Below the pieces are notes generated by a model, which was not told the origin of the DNA, made no database searches, and saw nothing but the letters and a program-made list of their open reading frames with translations. Made by a program: the position numbers and the translations under genes. A stretch of DNA of 64,000 nt from Ottowia massiliensis (GTDB lineage Bacteria > Pseudomonadota > Gammaproteobacteria > Burkholderiales > Burkholderiaceae_C), in the NCBI RefSeq assembly GCF_900240305.1, contig NZ_LT964854.1, forward strand, positions 372,001-436,000. The letters are read 5' to 3'. Positions 1 to 7,340 of this stretch are shown in pieces (within the stretch, counting starts at the first letter, position 1; every line of letters starts with the position of its first letter).

Positions 1-2
1 CC

Positions 3-935
3 GACGCCTGGATGGCCTACGGCCTGCAAGACGTGGTGAACCAGCGCCGCATGATTGATGAAAGCCCGGCCGAAGAAAGCTTCCGGCAGGTGATGCGCGG
101 CAAGCTCGATGCCCTGCTGGCCCTGGCCGAAGCCACCGACTGCCGCCGCGCCCGCCTGCTGGCCTACTTTGGCGAGGAAATGGCGCCCAGGCCCCATGGC
201 ACTACCAAAAAGATAGCTGCCGGCGCAGATTCCACTAGGACAAACGGCCATTTTGACCACTGGTGCGGCAACTGCGACAACTGCCTGAACCCGCCCCAAG
301 TGTGGGACGCCACCGACTGCGCCCGCAAGCTGCTGTCCACCATCTACCGCGTGCAGCAGATGAGCGGCATCAGCTTTGGCGCGGGGCACATCATGGACAT
401 CCTGCGCGGCAAGCCGACGGACAAGGTCGCGCAATTCGGCCATCAGCAAATCTCCACTTTCGGCATCGGCAGCGAATACAGCGAAGCCCAGCTGCGCAGC
501 GTGCTGCGCCAGCTCATCGCCCTGGGCGCGCTGCAAGTAGACGCCGCTTCCTACAACACCTTGCGCCTGCTGGAGCCTGCCCGCCCCATCCTGCGCGGCG
601 AGCAGCCCGTGCATTTGCGGGCCGCCGCCAGTGCCAAAAAAGAAACCCGCAAGCGCCAGGCGCCCGCTCACAAAGCGCCCGCGCCCGCCGCTGCCGAGCT
701 GGACGCCGCTGCCCAGGCGCGCTTTGCCGCTCTCAAGGCCTGGCGCGCCGAAACCGCCCGCGAGCACAACCTGCCCGCCTACGTCATCTTTCACGACGCC
801 ACCCTGGCCGCCATCGCCGCCCGCGCCCCGCAAGCGCTGCAAGACCTGCAAGGCGTCAGCGGCATCGGCGCCACCAAACTGGAGCGATACGGGCAGGCTG
901 TGCTCGACGCCTGCCTGGTCGCTTCCGCTCACTGA
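3..935 (+). CDS. recQ: ATP-dependent DNA helicase RecQ, C-terminal part (5' end outside window)
   Basis: This is the 3' part of a RecQ helicase, a 3'-5' DNA unwinding enzyme of recombination and fork repair. The visible 310 residues hold the end of the zinc-binding subdomain (CRRARLLAYFGE, then CGNCDNC), the RQC winged-helix region (through about LRLLEPARP) and a C-terminal HRDC domain after an Ala/Lys-rich linker. The helicase motor lies upstream of the window. Between FGE and CGNCDNC there are about 20 extra residues compared with E. coli RecQ, where this gap is only a few residues. The extra codons carry the repeat described at 185-258, so the insertion is in frame. Family assignment is firm. 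Confidence 0.95.
   Translation, partial: DAWMAYGLQDVVNQRRMIDESPAEESFRQVMRGKLDALLALAEATDCRRARLLAYFGEEMAPRPHGTTKKIAAGADSTRTNGHFDHWCGNCDNCLNPPQVWDATDCARKLLSTIYRVQQMSGISFGAGHIMDILRGKPTDKVAQFGHQQISTFGIGSEYSEAQLRSVLRQLIALGALQVDAASYNTLRLLEPARPILRGEQPVHLRAAASAKKETRKRQAPAHKAPAPAAAELDAAAQARFAALKAWRAETAREHNLPAYVIFHDATLAAIAARAPQALQDLQGVSGIGATKLERYGQAVLDACLVASAH
185..258 (+). repeat. Short repeat-derived in-frame insertion inside recQ
   Basis: The DNA coding for the extra residues in the RecQ zinc-binding region contains TTCCACTAGGACA, an exact 13-base match to the dispersed repeat copy at 53889-53972. It also carries the AGATAGCTGC-type motif that I associate with Comamonadaceae intergenic repeats. I infer that such a repeat inserted, or was kept, in frame in a surface loop. 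Boundaries are approximate. Confidence 0.5.
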
Positions 936-946
936 ATCCGTCCGCC

Positions 947-2077
947 ATGAAATTCCGCCTCTTCGCCCTGTTGCTCTGTCTGGCCGCCTGCGCCCCAGCC
1001 TGGACCGCCGAAAAAGCCGCTGCCCAAGCCAACGACGCCCCTCCTGCCTGGCTGGTCTGGATACCCGTGCAAAACGGCTATTACGACCCCGCCCGCCAAA
1101 GTTGGGCCATCTCTCCGCCCGCCCGCCCCCAAAATGACGATGAACGCCACCCCTTTTCACGCAACGGGCTGGCTCCGGCCCGCCATAACGGCAAATATGG
1201 CTATATTGATACCCACGGAAAATGGAAAATCAAGCCGCAATACGATGCCGCCGCGCCGTTTTCTGAAAATCATCTGGCCGTCGTCCGCAAAGACAAGCGT
1301 GATATCTACATCAATGAAAAAGGCCAAAAGGCATTCAAAATGACTTTTGCGCAGGCTGGCTCATTCGGCGCCAATCAGCTGGCCATTGCGCGGCAAGACG
1401 GTTTATCTGGTTTTCTGGATGCCCTGGGCCAATGGAAAATTGCCGCGCGTTTTGCCAGGGCGCGCCCTTTCGCCCCTAATGGCCTGGCCGCAGCCAGCTC
1501 CGGCCAAGCCCCTGATCAATGGGGCTATATCAACGCCAGCGGCGCCTGGGCCATTCCCGCCAAATTCGACAGTGCGGGCGACTTTGCCGCCAACGGACTG
1601 GCTCCCGCCAGCCAGGGCGGCAAACACGGTTTTCTTGACCAACGGGGCAACTGGGCCGTGCCTGCACAGTTTGAACAAGCCCGCCCTTTCGCAGCCAACG
1701 GACTGGCGCGCGCCCAGCAAAACGGGAAATGGGGCTATGTGAATGCCTTTGGCCGCTGGGTTATTCCTGTTCACTTTGATGAAGCGGACGATTTTGAAGC
1801 CAACGGCCTGGCTGGAGCCAAGCAAAATGGGCTGGCCGGCTATTTGAATGAGCGCGGCGACTGGGCCATTGCCGCGCAATTCACGGAAGTTTCTCCATTT
1901 GAAAACCGCCCGTGGGCCAAAGTCATTCAGAGCAAAACGGAATTGCCCGGATTCATTGACGCGCGCGGCCAATGGATTGTCCGACAAGACAGGGTTTGCG
2001 GCCAAACCGTGGTCAAAAATGCTGGCGACGAGATTATCTGGCCCCGCAAATTCAGCGCCGCCTGCGACAAGAAATAA
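947..2077 (+). CDS. WG-repeat protein, probable lipoprotein
   Basis: The 376-residue product starts with a hydrophobic signal sequence ending in a lipobox-like LAAC (Cys15), so it is probably a membrane-anchored lipoprotein. The rest is about six to seven WG repeats, each with a G-x-W/Y-x-I/A core followed by F-x-x-A-x-P-F and NGLA (for example KYGYIDTHGKWKIKP and WGYINASGAWAIP). WG repeats occur in many bacterial surface or periplasmic proteins of unknown function. The ATG at 947 follows the recQ stop by 11 bases and begins a good signal peptide; longer in-frame starts would overlap recQ. No enzyme motif is visible. Confidence 0.8.
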   Translation: MKFRLFALLLCLAACAPAWTAEKAAAQANDAPPAWLVWIPVQNGYYDPARQSWAISPPARPQNDDERHPFSRNGLAPARHNGKYGYIDTHGKWKIKPQYDAAAPFSENHLAVVRKDKRDIYINEKGQKAFKMTFAQAGSFGANQLAIARQDGLSGFLDALGQWKIAARFARARPFAPNGLAAASSGQAPDQWGYINASGAWAIPAKFDSAGDFAANGLAPASQGGKHGFLDQRGNWAVPAQFEQARPFAANGLARAQQNGKWGYVNAFGRWVIPVHFDEADDFEANGLAGAKQNGLAGYLNERGDWAIAAQFTEVSPFENRPWAKVIQSKTELPGFIDARGQWIVRQDRVCGQTVVKNAGDEIIWPRKFSAACDKK

Positions 2078-2092
2078 TTACTTCGCGCTGGC

Positions 2093-2098
2093 TATAAT
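2093..2098 (+). promoter_or_regulatory. Candidate -10 element upstream of ispB
   Basis: A perfect TATAAT lies 33 bases before the ispB start, in the short gap after the WG-repeat gene. No convincing -35 box is seen at the usual distance, so this is a weak call. Confidence 0.35.
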
Positions 2099-2130
2099 TT
2101 TCTCCATTTTTTTGCAAGCGGTTTTCAACT

Positions 2131-3111
2131 GTGCCCGTATCCTCATCCATCCAGAAAATTCTCGCTCTCGTCGCCGATGACCTGCGCCAGGTTGACGCCA
2201 CCATTGCGCAGCGGCTGGACTCCGGCGTGCCACTGGTTGGCGAAGTGGCGCGCTACATCATCTCTTCCGGCGGCAAACGCTTGCGCCCGGTTCTGCTGCT
2301 GCTGGCCTGCGGCGCCCTGGGCTACAAGGGGGAACAACGCTTCAATCTGGCCGCCGTGGTCGAATTCATCCATACGGCCACCTTGCTGCATGACGACGTG
2401 GTCGATGAATCCACCCTGCGGCGCGGCCGCAGCACGGCCAACGAGGTTTTTGGCAACCCGGCCAGCGTGCTGGTCGGCGACTTTCTCTACTCGCGCGCCT
2501 TCCAGATGATGGTGGACAGCAACAACATGCGCGTGATGCAGATCCTGGCCGATGCCACCAACGTCATCGCCGAAGGCGAAGTGCTTCAGCTCATGAACAT
2601 TCATAACGCCACGCTCGATGAAGCGGCCTATCTGCACGTCATTCGTTCCAAAACCGCCAAACTGTTTGAAGCCAGCGCCCGCCTGGGCGCCGTGCTCGCC
2701 GACAGCGGCGCCGCCATGGAAGCCGCCTGCGTCGAGTACGGCCGATCCCTGGGCACCGCCTTCCAAATCATTGACGACGTACTCGACTATGACGGTGACA
2801 GCCATGAGATGGGCAAGAACCTGGGCGACGACCTGCGCGAAGGGAAAGCCACGCTGCCGCTCATCATCGCCATGCAGCGCAGCCGCGCCGAAGAAGCGGC
2901 TGTTGTGCGCCGCGCCGTGGAAGAAGGCAGTGCGCAAGACATGGAAGCCATCATCTCCATCGTGCGCCAAAGCGGCGCGCTGCAAGGCGCGCGCGAAGTA
3001 GCCGCCCGCCAGGCTGAAAGCGCCATTCGCGCAGCTGCCTTGCTGCCCGCCAATCCTCATAGTCAGTCAATGATAGAATTGGCGACTCAACTTTTGCAGC
3101 GGCGGACCTGA
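2131..3111 (+). CDS. ispB: Octaprenyl diphosphate synthase (IspB), trans-type polyprenyl synthase
   Basis: The enzyme extends farnesyl diphosphate with isopentenyl diphosphate units to make the ubiquinone side chain. The 326-residue protein has the two aspartate-rich motifs of the family, DDVVD (in LLHDDVVDES) and DDVLD (in IIDDVLDYDGD), plus GGKRLRP near the N-terminus and the GDFLYSRAF segment. The start is GTG at 2131, which gives a full-length N-terminus. The gene sits directly before tRNA-Pro. I recall the order ispB, tRNA-Pro, pilB in related genomes; here the island separates the tRNA from pilB. Confidence 0.95.
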   Translation: MPVSSSIQKILALVADDLRQVDATIAQRLDSGVPLVGEVARYIISSGGKRLRPVLLLLACGALGYKGEQRFNLAAVVEFIHTATLLHDDVVDESTLRRGRSTANEVFGNPASVLVGDFLYSRAFQMMVDSNNMRVMQILADATNVIAEGEVLQLMNIHNATLDEAAYLHVIRSKTAKLFEASARLGAVLADSGAAMEAACVEYGRSLGTAFQIIDDVLDYDGDSHEMGKNLGDDLREGKATLPLIIAMQRSRAEEAAVVRRAVEEGSAQDMEAIISIVRQSGALQGAREVAARQAESAIRAAALLPANPHSQSMIELATQLLQRRT

Positions 3112-3139
3112 AATCTCCTTCAGCCTTCCCGCCCGCATA

Positions 3140-3216
3140 CGGGGTGTAGCTTAGCCTGGTAGAGCGCTACGTTCGGGACGTAGAGGCCGGAGGTTCGAAT
3201 CCTCTCACCCCGACCA
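3140..3216 (+). tRNA. tRNA-Pro (anticodon CGG)
   Basis: A complete 77-base tRNA with encoded CCA. The acceptor stem is CGGGGTG/CACCCCG, the anticodon arm is CTACG-TTCGGGA-CGTAG with anticodon CGG, and the T arm is GGAGG-TTCGAAT-CCTCT. The 3' part from 3165 is duplicated at 39295-39347, so this tRNA is the integration site of the island and was restored on insertion. Confidence 0.97.
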
Positions 3217-3217
3217 G
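3165..3217 (+). repeat. Left attachment repeat of the tRNA-Pro island (53 bp)
   Basis: This stretch runs from the anticodon arm to the base after CCA. It is identical to 39295-39347 in the same orientation. Fifty-three identical bases ending at a tRNA 3' end is the classic sign of integration by a tyrosine recombinase. Confidence 0.95.
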
Positions 3218-3223
3218 GATTCA

Positions 3224-3265
3224 AGAGTCAAATCAAGCACTTAGCTGGTTTGGCTCTTTTTCTTT
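3224..3265 (+). terminator. Candidate terminator after tRNA-Pro, inside the island edge
   Basis: AGAGTCAAA and TTTGGCTCT pair (one G-T pair) across a 16-base loop and are followed by TTTT-C-TTT. The hairpin lies just right of the att repeat, so the island supplies its own terminator for the tRNA transcript. Confidence 0.5.
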
Positions 3266-3300
3266 GTGCATAGCAATTCAGAGTAAATCACCCTATTTGA

Positions 3301-3319
3301 TGGCCCAACAATGGCCCAA
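3301..3319 (+). repeat. Tandem TGGCCCAA pair, candidate integrase arm sites (left end)
   Basis: TGGCCCAA occurs at 3301 and 3312, 11 bp apart. The same pair with the same 11-bp spacing and orientation occurs at 39231 and 39242, near the other end. Matched direct repeats close to both att sites are typical of arm-type binding sites for tyrosine integrases; that role is inferred. Confidence 0.55.
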
Positions 3320-3604
3320 AACCTTGGGTGCTCTTGCTGCTTGTAGCACCCGACTCTATACTGCTGTTCACGACAAACCAGTGTGGCAGGTTGGCGGAGT
3401 GGACAGGCATCCCCCGTCCTCGCTCAGGAAGCGCCTGCACGTTCTCCGGGGGATTCAGCGATAACCCGGCACGCCAATCACTGCGCCCGAAATTCCTGGG
3501 CCATCTTCCCGGTGGACTGTCGCAGCGCGAAAAGGCGCGACGAGATGCTGAAGTTAGGTTGAGCTTCCTCCAACCGTGCTCTTCGATCTCGACAGGGCTC
3601 TGGT

Positions 3605-3661
3605 CTCGAAAACTGTCAATCGCTTCACGAGCCGCTTGTCGGCTCACGACGAGTTTTCGAG
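3605..3661. repeat. Nested inverted repeat immediately upstream of the AlpA-like gene
   Basis: CTCGAAAACT (3605-3614) pairs perfectly with AGTTTTCGAG (3652-3661). Inside lies GAGCCG (3629-3634) paired with CGGCTC (3640-3645) around a 5-base loop. It ends 2 bases before the ATG at 3664, so it could be an operator or an RNA structure over the start. The rest of 3266-3600 shows no gene I can support. Confidence 0.4.
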
Positions 3662-3663
3662 CC

Positions 3664-4029
3664 ATGCAACTTCCCCTGCTGCCAGAAGCGCAAGCTGGCA
3701 TTCCCATCGTCCGAGCGACCCTTGACTCCCCATCCGCCCCGGTGCGGGTTCTCTTCACCGAGGACTTGTCCCGGATGCTGGGCAAGAGCGTCACCACCAT
3801 CCGCACCTTCGCCACCAGCTCCAAGTACAGCCACCTGATTCCCCGCCCGTTCAAGATGCCAGGCAGCCGCAGGCTGTGCTGGTACGAACGCGATGTGCTC
3901 GCCTGGATCGAGTCCACCAAGCCTGCGGAACCACCGCCCCCACGGCGACCACGCGGGCGCCCCACCAAAGCAGAGCAAATAGCCCGCCAACGCTGGGCTG
4001 CGACCACTTTTACCCAGCCAAACACTTGA
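3664..4029 (+). CDS. AlpA/excisionase-like helix-turn-helix protein
   Basis: The 121-residue protein has a MerR/AlpA-type winged-helix region (residues about 25-70): FTEDLSRMLGKSVTTIRTF, a basic stretch, then RLCWYERDVLAWI. Such proteins act as regulators or excision factors for integrated elements. The C-terminal tail contains an AT-hook-like RPRGRPTK. The ATG at 3664 was chosen because the reading frame upstream (open from 3328) shows no family similarity. It is followed 3 bases later by the RepA gene, so the pair is probably one transcription unit. Confidence 0.65.
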   Translation: MQLPLLPEAQAGIPIVRATLDSPSAPVRVLFTEDLSRMLGKSVTTIRTFATSSKYSHLIPRPFKMPGSRRLCWYERDVLAWIESTKPAEPPPPRRPRGRPTKAEQIARQRWAATTFTQPNT

Positions 4030-4032
4030 GCA

Positions 4033-5118
4033 GTGGACGCCGAAATCACCAGCGCGTCCAAACCGCGCTCGGCTTCTCCGTTTGACGATGCACTGGATTG
4101 GCTCTATCGGAAGAGCGCTGAAGTGTCGGCTCACGCTGCGGCAGCGACAGCACACCTTCCCGACAGTCCTCTTCCCGTCAGCATTGAACAAACAGCCACG
4201 GGAACTAAGATCCAACCCAAAGACAAGGTTGGTACTGGCCGTGCGCTCACGCGTGCCGAATCCGCGCTGATCGTGGTAGGAGGAAAAATTGCGGCGACGA
4301 TGCCCGAAGGGCAGGACATGGCGTTCACTCATGCCGTGCTTTGCCAAGTCGGGCTGCCACGCGCCAAGGTCGAGGGTCGGGAGTTCATGCGCCAGTCCGG
4401 GGCCGCATGGGTAAACGTGCAAGCGGGCCTTCTGGATGAAGGCAAGGGGCCTGTGATGCAGCCTGTGCCCTACGGCCCGATGCCCCGCATGGCGCTGGCG
4501 TGGATCTCCACCTATGCGTTACGCACTGGAGAACAGGAAATCCACATCGGAAACAGCGCCGCCGAGTTCCTGCGGCTCATGGGCATGGGTGACGACGGCA
4601 AACGCTATGCAACCTTGCGCAAGCAGATGCACGCCCTGGCCGCCTGTCGCTTGCAGCTTGGCTTCAAAGGCCGCACCTACAACGGGCAGCCAGTAGAGCA
4701 GTTCGACGCATGGCAAAGCAACAAGGACACGGCGCAGCGTTCGCTTTGGCCGGGAGTGATGCGGCTTTCTGAAAGCTACTTCGGTTCATTGATCGAAAGC
4801 GCAGTGCCGCTCGACAATCGCGCATTGATGGCACTCAAAGGCTCCGCGCTGGCACTCGACGTATATGCGTGGCTGGCCCATCGTCTGCATCGTATCGAGG
4901 GCAAGGGCATCATCTTGCACTGGCATTCACTGCGGGAGCAGTTCGCACAAGAGTACACAGGCAAGGATGCCGACAAGGATTTCAAAAAGAAATTTCTTCC
5001 CGCGCTGCGAAAAGTGCTCGCAGCTTATCCACAGGCCAAGGTGCAGCAAGTCAGGGGCGGGGTACTGCTAAATGGCTCCCCTCCGCCGATTCCTCTCAAA
5101 GGCGGGCCGACGAAGTAG
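4033..5118 (+). CDS. RepA-like plasmid replication initiator
   Basis: The 361-residue protein matches the plasmid RepA_C type of initiator: a central region with MPRMALAWISTYA, then FKGRTYNGQ, QFDAWQS, LWPGVMRLSESYF, and a winged-helix-like C-terminal part. Initiators of this type bind iterons and start plasmid replication. The start is GTG at 4033, just after the AlpA-like gene. A plasmid initiator inside a chromosomal island implies that the element, or an ancestor, replicated as a plasmid. A candidate iteron/DnaA-box region lies far away at 17410-17546, near parA. Confidence 0.75.
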   Translation: MDAEITSASKPRSASPFDDALDWLYRKSAEVSAHAAAATAHLPDSPLPVSIEQTATGTKIQPKDKVGTGRALTRAESALIVVGGKIAATMPEGQDMAFTHAVLCQVGLPRAKVEGREFMRQSGAAWVNVQAGLLDEGKGPVMQPVPYGPMPRMALAWISTYALRTGEQEIHIGNSAAEFLRLMGMGDDGKRYATLRKQMHALAACRLQLGFKGRTYNGQPVEQFDAWQSNKDTAQRSLWPGVMRLSESYFGSLIESAVPLDNRALMALKGSALALDVYAWLAHRLHRIEGKGIILHWHSLREQFAQEYTGKDADKDFKKKFLPALRKVLAAYPQAKVQQVRGGVLLNGSPPPIPLKGGPTK

Positions 5119-5131
5119 CCTGACAAATACC

Positions 5132-5153
5132 AAGGCCCTGATGGGCCTTTTTT
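5132..5153 (+). terminator. Rho-independent terminator after repA
   Basis: AAGGCCC-TGAT-GGGCCTT is a 7-bp perfect stem running into a T tract, 14 bases after the RepA stop. The following 5154-5329 holds no gene. Confidence 0.85.
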
Positions 5154-5329
5154 GTTTCACGATGACTCCAGTACCGCTATTCGCTGGACTACACCAAGGC
5201 TCGATACAGCAGGTTTATCAATCACTTAGGCGAGTTCAACATATGCCGGTGCTTTCCGAAACCTGACCCGGCTTCCCCTCGCGTGGCTCCCATGCGGCTC
5301 TTGGAAACCGGGCTTTCCGAGGAGTCATC

Positions 5330-6529
5330 ATGGCGAAGATCAAGCTCACCAAGTCCGCAGTCGATGCGGCGCAACCTCAAGACAAGGCCATCGAACTGCG
5401 GGATACCGTGGTGCCCGGCTTCCTGTGCAAGATCACCCCAGCGGGCCGCAAGGTGTTCATGCTCCAGTACCGCACGAACGCGGGCGAGCGCCGCAAGCCC
5501 GCCCTGGGCCAGTACGGGGAACTAACGGTCGATCAGGCACGCACGATGGCGCAGGAGTGGCTGGCCGAGGTGCGCAAGGGCGGCGACTCCAGCGCGGCCA
5601 AGAACGCCGCCCGCAAGGCACCGACCATGAAGGATTTTTGCCACACCTTCATGGAGGACTATTCCAAGCAGCGCAACAAGCCCAGCACGCAACGCGGCTA
5701 TCAGGGCGTCATTGACCGTTGCATCATCCCGATCATGGGCCGGATGAAGGTGCAGGACGTGAAGCGCCCGGACGTGGCTGCGCTGATGAAGAAGCTAGCC
5801 TACAAGCAGGCCGAGGCGAATCGCACCTTTGGCGTGCTGCGCAAGATGTTCAACCTGGCCGAAGTGTGGGGACTGCGCCCCGACGGCACGAATCCGTGCC
5901 GCCACGTCCCGATGTACCCGCCCGGCAAGGAAACCCGGCTCATCGTGGACGATGAGCTGGTGCGGATATTCCGCCATCTGGAGCATCTGGAGGTCGAGGG
6001 ACTGGAGAACTACGTCATCCCGCTGGCGATTCGCCTGCAATTCGAGTTCGCCGCCCGGCGCTCCGAAATCTGCCCACTCCAATGGGATTGGATTGATTTG
6101 GAGAATCGGAGGGTCGTCTGGCCTGACAGCAAGACCGGCGGTATCTCCAAGCCCATGAGCGAGGAAGCCTATCGGCTGCTGTCCACCGCACCGCGCTGGG
6201 CAGGCTGCCCCTACGTCCTGCCGTCGCCGAACGATCCGACTCGGCATCTGACCCACGGCGAGCACTACGGCGGCTGGACGCGCGTGCTCAAGGCCGCTGG
6301 CGTGCCCCACGTCGGCACGCACGGCATCCGCCATCGGGCCACGACCGACATTGCCAACTCAGGCGTGCCGACCAAGGTGGGCATGAAGCTCACAGGTCAC
6401 AAGACCGTGGCGATGTTTATGCACTATGTTCATACCGAGGACAAGCCGGTGCGGGATGCGGCCGAACTGGTGGCGAACCGGCGGCTGGCGATTACCGGGG
6501 CATCCCGTTCTATGGAGGTGACAGCATGA
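5330..6529 (+). CDS. Tyrosine integrase, Tn4371-ICE / P4 type
   Basis: This 399-residue recombinase has an N-terminal arm-binding domain of the DUF4102 type (residues about 5-90, RDTVVPGFLCKITPAGRK), a SAM-like core-binding domain and a C-terminal catalytic domain. The catalytic residues are R243 (AARRSE), H331 and R334 (HGIRHR), H357 (TGHK) and the nucleophile Y366 (HYVH). The sequence and the downstream DUF1016/radC-trb context fit the integrase of the Tn4371 family of integrative conjugative elements. It is a second integrase, distinct from the one at 38097-39203, and it lies well inside the island. A GGAG ribosome site precedes the ATG. No matching att pair for it was found. Confidence 0.88.
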   Translation: MAKIKLTKSAVDAAQPQDKAIELRDTVVPGFLCKITPAGRKVFMLQYRTNAGERRKPALGQYGELTVDQARTMAQEWLAEVRKGGDSSAAKNAARKAPTMKDFCHTFMEDYSKQRNKPSTQRGYQGVIDRCIIPIMGRMKVQDVKRPDVAALMKKLAYKQAEANRTFGVLRKMFNLAEVWGLRPDGTNPCRHVPMYPPGKETRLIVDDELVRIFRHLEHLEVEGLENYVIPLAIRLQFEFAARRSEICPLQWDWIDLENRRVVWPDSKTGGISKPMSEEAYRLLSTAPRWAGCPYVLPSPNDPTRHLTHGEHYGGWTRVLKAAGVPHVGTHGIRHRATTDIANSGVPTKVGMKLTGHKTVAMFMHYVHTEDKPVRDAAELVANRRLAITGASRSMEVTA

Positions 6530-7340
6530 CAAGGAAGACGACCGTGGCAACGCGGAAACCTGCGGCTTTACCGGCCGGCTATGCCGGCATCCACGGCGGC
6601 ATCGTGGAACTGCTGGATGCGGCGCGCCAGGCGGCGGCGCGCAGTGTCAATGCGCTGATGACAGCCAGCTATTGGGAGATTGGCCGTCGGATCGTCGAGG
6701 CCGAGCAGAAAGGCAGGCGACGGGCCGGTTACGGCGAGCAGTTGATGGAGCGCTTGTCCACCGATCTGACAGCGCGATTCGGGCGCGGTTTCAGCCCGGA
6801 CAACCTGGAGAACATGCGGCGCTTCTTCGTCGCTTACCCCTTTGAGGCAATTTCCGAGACACTGTCTCGGAAATCTGGTGAAGGACTGCCCATAGAGAAT
6901 TCCGAGACAGTGTCTCGGAAATTCGGCCTCTCCGAACTGGCCCAGGTCTTCACCCTGCCGTGGTCGGCCTATGAGTTCACTTCTCCGACGTTGGTCAAGG
7001 AGTACTTGCGCAACAAGCTGGCAGGCTTCGAGCATGAAGTCTTTGCGGTGCTGTTCCTGGATACGCGCCATCGACTGATCGAGTATCGGGAGATGTTCCA
7101 CGGCACCATCGACAGTGCATCGGTGTATCCGCGTGAAGTGGTCAAGGAAGCGCTACGGCTCAATGCGGGGGCGGTGATCCTTTCGCACAACCATCCCAGC
7201 GGGAATCCTGAGCCGTCACAGGCCGATAAGGTGCTGACACAGCGGCTCAAGGAAGCACTGGGGCTAGTGGAGGTGCGTACGCTGGATCATGTCATTGTGG
7301 CTGGCGCAGATACGGTGTCGTTTGCGGAGCGAGGGCAGAT
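6526..7340 (+). pseudogene. DUF1016_N-RadC chimera, last codons split off by an IS element
   Basis: Residues 1 to about 148 are the N-terminal domain of DUF1016 proteins (YWEIGRRIVEAEQ, YGEQLMERLSTDL, FTLPWSAY). The nuclease half of that family is absent. From about residue 149 (FTSPTLVKEYL) the protein is a RadC/MPN domain with the JAMM pattern H221, H223, S231, D234. The join at about 6972 is in frame, so two neighbouring ICE genes seem to have fused by deletion. The IS5-family element is inserted in the penultimate codon. Removing it and one AGAT copy restores a RadC-type ending (AERGQI, stop at 8627-8629). As it stands, the frame reads on into the transposase to 8502. The ATG overlaps the integrase stop by 4 bases. 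Confidence 0.8.
6850..6921. repeat. Duplicated palindrome inside the DUF1016_N coding region
   Basis: TTCCGAGACA-N-TGTCTCGGAA occurs twice, centred near 6862 and 6910; the first copy extends to 12-base arms. Both encode SETVSRKSG-like peptides, so they are also a coding repeat. Confidence 0.6.

Noticed and set aside
263..946. Long open frame in front of the WG-repeat protein (604 aa in total)
   Set aside because: It overlaps recQ in another frame, is Arg/Pro-rich low complexity, and the signal peptide starts at 947.
2143..3060. Long minus-strand frame across ispB
   Set aside because: A shadow of a high-GC gene; His/Gly-rich with no family features.
3288..4422. Minus-strand frames opposite the AlpA-like and RepA genes
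   Set aside because: Plus-strand genes have recognisable domains and tight spacing; the minus frames have none.
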